Below are positions 1-4,645 of a DNA stretch of 5,101 nt, one piece after another. Position numbers and translations under genes: made by a program. Origin of the DNA: Candidatus Microgenomates bacterium. GTDB lineage: Bacteria; Patescibacteriota; Microgenomatia; Levybacterales; JACOYD01. Below the pieces are notes generated by a model that saw nothing but the letters and a program-made list of their open reading frames with translations, was not told the DNA's origin and did not search any database. Where the stretch lies: NCBI GenBank assembly GCA_016182055.1, contig JACOYD010000035.1:1-5101 (forward strand), given 5' to 3'. The first letter of the stretch is position 1, and each line of letters opens with the position of its first letter.

Positions 1-20
1 CAAGCCCGCGAAACAATATT

Positions 21-48
21 ACAAAAATTAAACTTTTAACTTAGTTTA
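21..48 (-). terminator. weak candidate terminator of the TrpR-like gene
   Basis: On the minus strand, 6-bp arms TAAACT and AGTTTA (29-34 and 43-48) enclose an 8-nt loop and are followed by a short run of five T (plus-strand A at 23-27). This lies about 50 bp past the stop of the TrpR-like gene, where a terminator is expected. The stem is all A/T except one pair, so it would be weak. It could simply be AT-rich spacer. Confidence 0.3.
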
Positions 49-52
49 TACC

Positions 53-76
53 AATTATTCGAATAATCGAAGTAAA
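53..76. repeat. second copy of the TrpR-like operator core
   Basis: The perfect 14-bp palindrome ATTATTCGAATAAT sits at 54-67. With its right flank (53-76) it matches 562-585 in 23 of 24 positions. The two copies are direct repeats on either side of the TrpR-like gene. Unlike the right copy, this one lacks the matching left outer arm. It also has no -35 box at the equivalent position, so it does not look like a promoter for the same strand. It may be an auxiliary operator or the control site of a gene left of the window. Confidence 0.6.
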
Positions 77-95
77 ATAATTACCATGATTATGA

Positions 96-554
96 CTATA
101 GAGCCGATAATTTTCTTTTTCGTTTTGCTAGTACTTTTCCGGCGGTACTTTTCTTTTCCCACGCTGGCGAGCCATATCTTTTTGGCGGCGAAAGTTTTAA
201 GAGGACTTCTTCCAATTTATTCCACAACTTTTCCTGTTGTTCTTGACTTTTAATATGTTTAATGGCTTTTAAGTAACCCGGTGCGCCAATTAAAATTTGT
301 TTATGGACAGTACCAACGGTAGAAGGTGAAACTTTTATAGTTTCTGAAATATATTCGTAAGTAACTCCACGAGATAAGAGAACAGCAATGGCAAGCCTTT
401 TCGCCAGCATCACTTGTTCGGTATAAGAAAGTAAGCTTATCAGAAATTCGTTAATCTCTTCTTGTTTTCCGAGATGTGCTAAATAATCCCAGAATATTTC
501 GAATATTCGTTCTTCAACTTCCGGATCAATTTTCCGCCTAGAGATTCTACCCAT
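96..554 (-). CDS. TrpR/YerC-family helix-turn-helix repressor
   Basis: A 152-aa protein of the TrpR/YerC-YecD superfamily, which are DNA-binding repressors, usually dimeric. The family signature is the segment LLSYTEQVMLAKRLAIAVLL (residues 41-60), followed by a helix-turn-helix at about 64-86 (VTYEYISETIKVSPSTVGTV), where the second helix should read DNA. The N-terminal 35 residues are helical and would dimerise. Residues 122-152 form a basic tail rich in K/R (KRKRK near the end), longer than in E. coli TrpR (about 108 aa). The ATG at 554 is chosen because a promoter and a large palindrome end exactly there; no Shine-Dalgarno is present. There are no trp genes in the window, so control of tryptophan synthesis cannot be claimed. 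The regulator most likely represses itself through the overlapping palindrome. Its ligand is unknown. Confidence 0.85.
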   Translation of the reverse strand: MGRISRRKIDPEVEERIFEIFWDYLAHLGKQEEINEFLISLLSYTEQVMLAKRLAIAVLLSRGVTYEYISETIKVSPSTVGTVHKQILIGAPGYLKAIKHIKSQEQQEKLWNKLEEVLLKLSPPKRYGSPAWEKKSTAGKVLAKRKRKLSAL

Positions 555-587
555 TTACTATAATTATTCGAATAATCGTAGTAAATG
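552..587. promoter_or_regulatory. 36-bp palindromic operator over the TrpR-like start
   Basis: The palindrome is centred between 569 and 570. Its core is ATTATTCGAATAAT (563-576), its outer arms are CATTTACTA (552-560) and TAGTAAATG (579-587), and only the two base pairs between core and arms are unmatched, so 16 of 18 pairs match. It covers the promoter spacer, the -10 box and the start codon of the TrpR-like gene, the classic position for autorepression. The half-site ACTA/TAGT recalls the E. coli trp operator half-site, but the spacing differs. Which protein binds it is inference. Confidence 0.65.
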
Positions 588-591
588 TCAA
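563..591 (-). promoter_or_regulatory. sigma70-type promoter of the TrpR-like gene
   Basis: Read on the minus strand, a perfect -35 TTGACA (591-586) is followed by a 17-nt spacer and a -10 AATAAT (568-563). Only 8 nt separate the -10 box from the ATG, so the mRNA should be leaderless or carry 1-3 leader bases. The whole -10 and spacer lie within the 552-587 palindrome. Confidence 0.65.
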
Positions 592-627
592 GGGGAAATG
601 GAGAGACTTTTTCAGGTTTGAATATAA

Positions 628-756
628 AGTCCACATGGCGGTTCAGAAGAGGCTTTTAGTCGTGTCAAAAACAAGTTCGGAATGACAAAGGAAAACCTCG
701 ACGACTCTCTCGAGTGGCTCGCCCACAAGACTGTCCTTAAAAGTTTCAACATTTAG
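628..756 (+). pseudogene. 3' remnant of an unidentified gene
   Basis: An open frame of 42 codons starts after a stop at 625-627 and ends with TAG at 754-756. It reads as natural, charged protein sequence (for example MTKENLDDSLEWLAHKT) but has no start codon before Met at 682. Many codons end in C (CTC, GAC, GCC, CAC, AAC, TTC), unlike the A/T-ending codons of the neighbours, which suggests different ancestry. Its stop overlaps the stop of the convergent asparaginase gene. I do not recognise the family. The best reading is the C-terminal end of a gene whose front was lost, possibly transferred or mobile DNA; a chance open frame is possible. Confidence 0.4.
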
Positions 757-2369
757 GCTGACGGAGAAATTTTTCCGCTATGGAGAATTTTAACTACGCC
801 ATCTGGTATACCTGGACCAGTCCTCAAAAATGCTTCAATACTACGGGGCTGATTAATCGTGTTTGTACGCTTAGCGAAGGCGGCATCCCTTTCTTTGATA
901 TATTGGTCCCAATATTGTGGTGGCTGTTCGCCGACAAAGTTCCGGTTTCCAATAAAATCCAGAATTCTTGCTTGATCCTCTCCAAATAATCGTTGTGCAA
1001 GCAAAACTTTTGCTCGAAGAGCAGTTGGTGGAATACCAGTTACCAGCACGCCTGCTTCTCGCAATTTCACAGCAGGCTCATATGCATGGTCCAGTTTTCC
1101 TTGGGGAAATGGATTAGCGGCAATTACACTTTTACCGGTTTCTTGAGCTGCTAACATAATAGCTCCTCTCATTTTGGAATTCACCGTAAATCCTCCAAAT
1201 GTCGTAATATCAATAAAACGTGCCGCTTTAGCAGCATGAATCTGATTATATATTTGCTTGGGATCATCGCCTTCTTGCGGCATGAGAGGAACGAGATGGT
1301 TGTATCCTCGTAGGATGATTGGATAAAACACCCTATCGTTCCACTGTTTTACTTTTCCAGATAAATCTGGAACAAATAGAAAAGATGCTTTGTCTCTATA
1401 CTCTTCAGCAAATGAACTTTTGACGCCTTCTGCAGCAAAATCAGCGGCATTGATTACAAGCGGATGGGTAAATGTACCAAAAGCGGCAACAAGCGTATCG
1501 CTAATTTTTTCGACTGCCACGGCAGGATATGAACCACCAGCAGTACCACCCATGGTAACAAAACGCTCGCGTATATGAGCATCGTTGAGATCTTCGAGTG
1601 AGTCAAAAATCAATCGTATATTACCAAAGACATCTGTATGTCTTTTTTCTGCTGGCTGTTGCGCACCGACAGTACCCACAGAGAATGGACAATTGGGTCC
1701 CAGCATCATGGAAAGGTATGCGCTGCTAGCTGCCATAGTATCGGTTCCGTGAGCAATAACAAAACCGATGAATCTTTGTTTCAGTTCTTCACTGGCGTTT
1801 TTCCATATATAACTCATCGCAATTACAAGTTCGGCGTTATAATCTATCTCCATCTCCGAACTATCCATGGTTGTTGGGAAATCAAGAGTTGCTACAGCAA
1901 ATCTTTCATTAATTCCGCCACCGGAACGGCTTAAAAGCTGCTCAGCACTAATACCAGGTACGAGTACCTTTCTTCCTTCCTTTATTTCTTCATGCATTGC
2001 AATGGTGCCACCTGTCCCAAACATAGCAGTAATATGCTTACCCTGTTCTTCAGGGTTTCTTACAAGTTCTTCAAGTCGGTAGAGAAATCCTTCTACCTGT
2101 TCTTTTGGAAGCATTCGAAGGTTATCTAAATCAAAAGGATCCTCAAGAAGCCACTCGGGGTTAGATTCAAGGATGTACACTGTTCCTTTGGGTAGATGAG
2201 GGCGTCTTGGATCATAGGCATGAATGTTGAAAGCTCCATCACGCCAATAATCTCCCCCGTTTTCAATCCACGGCGGACATTGGTAGACAGCCTGAGCTCT
2301 TTTTAGAGACTCAACAGCCGAATTAAACGTGATTTCATGACTAGATGGAGATAAAACTTCACGCTGCAT
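753..2369 (-). CDS. L-asparaginase-family amidohydrolase with N- and C-terminal extensions
   Basis: A 538-aa protein whose centre (about 112-462) is an L-asparaginase fold that hydrolyses asparagine to aspartate and ammonia. Both active-site motifs are present: GTGGTIA (118-124, nucleophile Thr119) and HGTDT (207-211, Thr209-Asp210). DSSEM (169-173) matches the substrate-binding serine segment, and Lys288 in VAVEKISDT fits the catalytic lysine, so the enzyme should be active. The C-terminal asparaginase subdomain follows (about 385-460, with GGFTVNSKMRGA and the later AANPFPQGKLDHAY). Ordinary enzymes have about 330 residues. Here about 115 residues precede and about 75 follow the core, with no signal peptide or membrane helix, so it should act in the cytosol. 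It is not a clear GatD: the usual GatD N-terminal beta barrel is not recognisable. It lies head-to-head with the gat operon, with 84 bp between its ATG and the first gat ATG. The ATG at 2369 is set by a promoter ending 7 nt upstream; there is no Shine-Dalgarno. Confidence 0.88.
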   Translation of the reverse strand: MQREVLSPSSHEITFNSAVESLKRAQAVYQCPPWIENGGDYWRDGAFNIHAYDPRRPHLPKGTVYILESNPEWLLEDPFDLDNLRMLPKEQVEGFLYRLEELVRNPEEQGKHITAMFGTGGTIAMHEEIKEGRKVLVPGISAEQLLSRSGGGINERFAVATLDFPTTMDSSEMEIDYNAELVIAMSYIWKNASEELKQRFIGFVIAHGTDTMAASSAYLSMMLGPNCPFSVGTVGAQQPAEKRHTDVFGNIRLIFDSLEDLNDAHIRERFVTMGGTAGGSYPAVAVEKISDTLVAAFGTFTHPLVINAADFAAEGVKSSFAEEYRDKASFLFVPDLSGKVKQWNDRVFYPIILRGYNHLVPLMPQEGDDPKQIYNQIHAAKAARFIDITTFGGFTVNSKMRGAIMLAAQETGKSVIAANPFPQGKLDHAYEPAVKLREAGVLVTGIPPTALRAKVLLAQRLFGEDQARILDFIGNRNFVGEQPPQYWDQYIKERDAAFAKRTNTINQPRSIEAFLRTGPGIPDGVVKILHSGKISPSA

Positions 2370-2375
2370 GTATGC

Positions 2376-2397
2376 TACTATAGCATAGCTTATAGTA
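2376..2397. promoter_or_regulatory. inverted repeat over the asparaginase -10 region
   Basis: Perfect 7-bp arms TACTATA (2376-2382) and TATAGTA (2391-2397) flank 8 bp. The left arm contains the asparaginase -10 box and the right arm lies in its spacer, so a bound dimer would block transcription. TACTATA also occurs at 556-562, at the edge of the TrpR-like operator. That sharing may only reflect similar -10 boxes. Confidence 0.4.
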
Positions 2398-2406
2398 AGA
2401 AGTCAA
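2377..2406 (-). promoter_or_regulatory. promoter of the asparaginase gene
   Basis: Minus strand: -35 TTGACT (2406-2401), an 18-nt spacer, and -10 TATAGT (2382-2377), with only 7 nt left before the ATG at 2369. Transcription should start at or within a base or two of the start codon, giving a leaderless mRNA. Its -35 box is 9 bp from that of the divergent gat promoter, so one regulator could affect both. Confidence 0.6.
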
Positions 2407-2415
2407 ATGTGAGCG

Positions 2416-2444
2416 TTGTTTTCAAACCAACTATTCGCTATAAT
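2416..2444 (+). promoter_or_regulatory. promoter of the gat operon remnant start
   Basis: The -35 TTGTTT (2416-2421), a 17-nt spacer and a consensus -10 TATAAT (2439-2444) lie 9 nt before the ATG of the truncated gatC copy at 2454. The start point would be about 2450-2452, again near-leaderless. This is probably the original gat operon promoter, now about 390 bp from the intact gatC. Confidence 0.6.
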
Positions 2445-2507
2445 TTAAATCAAATGAAGATTGATGTGGGGCATGCGGCGAAACTGGCTAATTTGCCAAC
2501 TCTCTTA

Positions 2508-2536
2508 TTGACACTTAGTTTTCTTTATGGTAATAT
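2508..2536 (+). promoter_or_regulatory. near-consensus sigma70 promoter inside the gat leader
   Basis: A perfect TTGACA (2508-2513), a 17-nt spacer and TAATAT (2531-2536) predict a transcription start near 2542-2544. This is one of the best promoter matches in the window. It lies just downstream of the gatC fragment and about 10 nt ahead of a terminator hairpin, so its default product would be a very short RNA. Confidence 0.65.
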
Positions 2537-2551
2537 AGATGTACTAAAATC

Positions 2552-2587
2552 TCCTGCAACACCGCAAGGTCTTTGCAGGATTTTTTT
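2552..2587 (+). terminator. strong intrinsic terminator / possible attenuator
   Basis: A perfect 8-bp stem, TCCTGCAA (2552-2559) with TTGCAGGA (2573-2580), is followed directly by seven T (2581-2587). The loop can fold further as ACC-GCAA-GGT, a 3-bp stem capped by a GNRA tetraloop (2561-2570). It lies downstream of two promoters and upstream of the NYN remnant and gatCAB, so it would stop or meter transcription into the operon. The open frame from 2454 runs across it, so translation might suppress termination; that is inference. Confidence 0.8.
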
Positions 2588-2604
2588 GGGTAAAAAACTG
2601 CTCT

Positions 2605-2830
2605 ATGCTTAAGAAGAAACGCACTATTATTCTTATCGATGGGAGTAATTTTTATTTCAAGCTTAAGGATTTACAGCTTCATCACCTCATTAAATTTAAC
2701 TTTTCCAACTTTGCATTGTCGTTGGCAAAGAGTGACGAAATAATTACTGTCCCCTATGGTAGCGAATTGCTCAAGCTCGCGTTTGCTCGCAAAAGAAGAT
2801 TTATTACCGTTTATCAAATCAAAGAAATAA
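2605..2830 (+). pseudogene. NYN-domain (PIN-like nuclease) gene, internally deleted and frameshifted
   Basis: The first 48 or so codons resemble the N-terminus of NYN/LabA-like RNase proteins: a basic start, then ILIDGSNFYFKLKDL with the conserved Asp12 and Asn15, then FNFSNFALSLAKSDEII. After about residue 48 the family resemblance ends. In the original frame the product closes after 77 aa at 2836-2838, overlapping the gatC ATG. In the +1 frame the tail reads RLLAKEDLLPFIKSKK and stops at 2828-2830, which looks more like a natural NYN C-terminus. A full domain needs about 150-190 residues and further acidic active-site residues, which are absent. I read this as an internal deletion joining the two ends out of frame, so no active nuclease is expected. 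Assignment of the N-terminal part is fairly firm; the +1 tail is less certain. Confidence 0.6.
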
Positions 2831-2834
2831 ACAT

Positions 2835-3143
2835 ATGAAGATTGATGTGGGGCATGCAGCAAAGTTGGCTAATTTACCGCTTAGTGAGGAAGAAAAGAGG
2901 AAGTTTGGGAAGCAACTTTCCTCTATCTTAGATTATGTTAATAAATTGGGAGAGGTTGATACTAAAGATGTCGAGCCGACCAGTCAGGTAACGGGACTGG
3001 AAAATGTCACCAGAGAAGACGTAGTTACCCCCTCATTACCGCAGGAAGAAGTTCTAAAAAATGCCCCTTCGACAGGCTCAGGGCAAGCAAAGTCAACACA
3101 TAATGGATTTTTTAAGGTGCCGGCAATACTAGAAAGCCATTAG
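2835..3143 (+). CDS. gatC: Asp/Glu-tRNA amidotransferase subunit C
   Basis: A 102-aa GatC, the small subunit that wraps around GatA and stabilises the GatA-GatB contact in GatCAB. The family pattern is visible: the N-terminal helix KLANLPLSEEEKRKF (10-24), QLSSILDYVNKLGEVDT (27-43), the VEPTSQV segment (46-52), the TREDVV motif (59-64) and the C-terminal FFKVPAILE (91-99). Length is normal for the family despite about eight extra codons (STGSGQAK, about 79-86), supplied by an inserted repeat between the usual NAP and the C-terminal motif. The start is fixed by homology with the fragment at 2454 and by the family N-terminus; no Shine-Dalgarno precedes it. It follows the NYN remnant directly and precedes gatA by 22 nt. 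Confidence 0.93.
   Translation: MKIDVGHAAKLANLPLSEEEKRKFGKQLSSILDYVNKLGEVDTKDVEPTSQVTGLENVTREDVVTPSLPQEEVLKNAPSTGSGQAKSTHNGFFKVPAILESH
3062..3088. repeat. palindromic dispersed-type repeat inserted in gatC
   Basis: TGCCC (3062-3066) and GGGCA (3081-3085) bracket TTCGACAGGCTCA. The element resembles, from memory, a short palindromic repeat (CCTTCGACAGGCTCAGGGC type) scattered through many bacterial genomes and metagenomes. Here it adds in-frame codons STGSGQA to GatC just before the conserved C-terminal motif. Only one copy is in the window, so its dispersed nature cannot be shown here. Confidence 0.6.
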
Positions 3144-3168
3144 CAACTAGCCACTAGCAACTAGTATG
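3141..3168 (+). repeat. heptamer tandem repeat at the gatC-gatA junction
   Basis: Four consecutive 7-mers beginning with TAG run from 3141 to 3168. Units 1 and 3 are TAGCAAC, unit 2 is TAGCCAC, and unit 4, TAGTATG, holds the gatA start codon. The first TAG is the gatC stop. Because seven is not a multiple of three, the units place stop codons in all three frames before gatA. The array replaces any Shine-Dalgarno sequence for gatA. Confidence 0.75.
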
Positions 3169-4587
3169 AAATTAAACGAATTAACTATTAAGCAAGCGAG
3201 AGAAGGGTTAAGAGCAAAAAAATTTTCTTCGGTGGAGTTGACCAAGACTTGTTTGGAGAGAATTAAAAAGCTTAATCCGCAAATTAACGCCTTCATCACG
3301 GTTTGCGAAGAGGAAGCTTTTGCGGTGGCAAAGAGAGCAGATATTTTAGCCTCGCAAGGTGAGACCTGGGAGGCTAAACCGCTTTTAGGAATTCCCTTTT
3401 CCATGAAAGATGTTTATTCGACTAAGGGGATAAGAACGACGGCCGGATCAAAAGTTTTAGAAAATTATTATCCGGTTTACAACGCCACTGTTTATCAGCG
3501 ATTAATAGATGCGGGGGCGGTTTTAATCGGTAAAACCAACTGCGATGCCTGGGGACACGGAGCATCAACCGAGAATTCCGATTTCGGAGCGGTTAAAAAC
3601 CCTTGGGATATGGAGAGGGTGGCCGGTGGCTCAAGCGGTGGGGAAGCGGCGGCGATAAGTTCGGACATGACAATTTTCGGAATAGGAGAAGATACTGGCG
3701 GCTCTATTAGACTGCCCTCCTCTTTCTGCTCAACAGCAGGGTTAAAGGTCACTTATGGTCGAGTTTCACGATACGGGGCCATAGCCTACGCTTCGTCTTT
3801 GGACTCAATGGGGCCAATGGCCAAAAGCGTGGAGGATTTAGCCTTACTTTTATCAATTATCGCCGGAAAGGACGACAAAGATGCTACCAGCTCATCAAAA
3901 GAGGCGGCAGATTATGTTAATAGTTTGAAGAAAGGAACTAAAGGTCTGAAAATCGGTTTACCCAAAGAATTTTATGGCCAGGGTTTGGACGGAGAAGTCA
4001 AAGAGGCGATTATGGCGGTTGTCAAAACTCTGGAAAAACAGGGGGCGCAAATTGTTGATATTTCTATTCCTTCCACAGAATACGGCATTGCGACCTACTA
4101 TATTATTGCACCCAGCGAAACCAGTTCTAACTTGGCTCGATACGACGGTATTCGTTTTGGCAACGGCCGGGAAGCGTTTGGGGATGAGGCCAAGCGCCGA
4201 ATTATGCTGGGAACGTATGCGCTCTCGGCCGGTTATTACGACCAATATTATCTAAAAGCTCAAAAAGTAAGAACTTTAGTAAAACAGGATTTTGAGAAGG
4301 CGTTTACTCAATGCGATGTGATTATTGGACCGGTTTCGCCAACTCCACCATTTAAGATAGGGGAGAAAGTTAATGACCCCTTACAGATGTATTTGGTTGA
4401 TGTATACACGGTACTTATTAATCTGGCCGGTGTTCCATCCCTCGCTCTTCCCTGCGGTTTCTCAAATGCAGGATTGCCGGTGGGATTTCAAGTTATTGGC
4501 CCTCAATTTTCGGAACAGTTACTTCTCAATATTGGTAGTCAATACGAGAAGGTAAACGAACGGCACAAAAGAAAACCAAACTTATAG
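3166..4587 (+). CDS. gatA: Asp/Glu-tRNA amidotransferase subunit A
   Basis: A 473-aa amidase-signature enzyme, full length for GatA. It hydrolyses glutamine (or asparagine) and channels ammonia to GatB in the GatCAB complex. The Ser-cisSer-Lys triad is intact: Lys81 in GIPFSMKDV, Ser156 in AGGSSGGE and nucleophile Ser180 in EDTGGSIRLP, with the same spacing as in known GatA. YGRVSRYGAIAYASSLD (198-214), SETSSNLARYDGIRFG, KRRIMLGTYALSAGYYDQYY and the terminal HKRKPNL are all characteristic. Some positions are less usual: Ala rather than Pro before GGSSGG, and LPSSFCSTAGLKVTYG where many GatA proteins have QPAAFCG..GLKPTYG. None of these is catalytic. The start is set by the family N-terminus; the upstream sequence is a heptamer repeat with no ribosome site, so translation may be coupled to gatC. 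gatB follows after 58 nt. Confidence 0.96.
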   Translation: MKLNELTIKQAREGLRAKKFSSVELTKTCLERIKKLNPQINAFITVCEEEAFAVAKRADILASQGETWEAKPLLGIPFSMKDVYSTKGIRTTAGSKVLENYYPVYNATVYQRLIDAGAVLIGKTNCDAWGHGASTENSDFGAVKNPWDMERVAGGSSGGEAAAISSDMTIFGIGEDTGGSIRLPSSFCSTAGLKVTYGRVSRYGAIAYASSLDSMGPMAKSVEDLALLLSIIAGKDDKDATSSSKEAADYVNSLKKGTKGLKIGLPKEFYGQGLDGEVKEAIMAVVKTLEKQGAQIVDISIPSTEYGIATYYIIAPSETSSNLARYDGIRFGNGREAFGDEAKRRIMLGTYALSAGYYDQYYLKAQKVRTLVKQDFEKAFTQCDVIIGPVSPTPPFKIGEKVNDPLQMYLVDVYTVLINLAGVPSLALPCGFSNAGLPVGFQVIGPQFSEQLLLNIGSQYEKVNERHKRKPNL

Positions 4588-4603
4588 CAAAATACTTTAA
4601 TTA

Positions 4604-4627
4604 CTATATTACTAGACTGTAATAGAG
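4604..4627. repeat. inverted repeat between gatA and gatB
   Basis: Arms CTATATTAC (4604-4612) and GTAATAGAG (4619-4627) pair in 8 of 9 positions around a 6-nt loop (TAGACT). There is no T-run after it, so it is not an intrinsic terminator. It might slow ribosomes, protect mRNA or be an AT-rich coincidence. The rest of the 58-nt gap shows no Shine-Dalgarno; TATAAA at 4639-4644, just before the gatB ATG, lacks a convincing -35. Confidence 0.35.
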
Positions 4628-4645
4628 TAGATAGGCATATAAATT

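Larger units (their letters stand above)
2454..2612 (+). pseudogene. truncated gatC 5' fragment
   Basis: The first 15 codons encode MKIDVGHAAKLANLP, identical to the start of the intact GatC at 2835. The first 23 nt are also identical. After that, six base differences are all synonymous (codons 8, 9, 10, 11, 14, 15). Homology then stops, and the frame continues through unrelated sequence, over a terminator hairpin, to a TAA at 2610-2612. The result is a 52-aa open frame that overlaps the next ATG by 8 nt. It lacks most of the GatC core, so it cannot replace GatC. It may be translated as a leader peptide or be dead sequence. Confidence 0.75.

Noticed and set aside
54..67. Promoter for a leftward gene at the left operator copy
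   Set aside because: The -10-like AATAAT is present, but the sequence at -35 (AATTAT on the minus strand) is not a promoter element.
492..508. Odd-centred inverted repeat GAATATT-TCG-AATATTC inside the TrpR-like gene, considered as a third operator
   Set aside because: It follows from the codons for the repeated Ile-Phe in RIFEIF and does not match the ATTATTCGAATAAT core.
780..2082. Several plus-strand open frames across the asparaginase region (780-989, 1390-1578, 1638-1934, 1867-2082)
   Set aside because: They are antisense to a clear enzyme gene with intact motifs, have no recognisable domains and overlap one another.
753..2369. Calling the asparaginase GatD of an archaeal-type GatDE amidotransferase
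   Set aside because: The neighbours are bacterial gatC, gatA and gatB, and no GatD N-terminal domain could be recognised.
2671..2862. Minus-strand open frame of 63 aa over the NYN remnant
   Set aside because: It has no promoter or family match, and the opposite strand carries the recognisable NYN N-terminus.
3141..3168. CRISPR-like or attachment site reading of the heptamer array
   Set aside because: The units are 7 bp with no spacers and no cas or integrase genes nearby.
3147..4255. Open frames antisense to or out of frame with gatA (3147-3404, 3495-3752, 3958-4245 on minus; 3974-4255 on plus)
   Set aside because: They overlap a full-length gatA with all catalytic residues; their translations show no family features.
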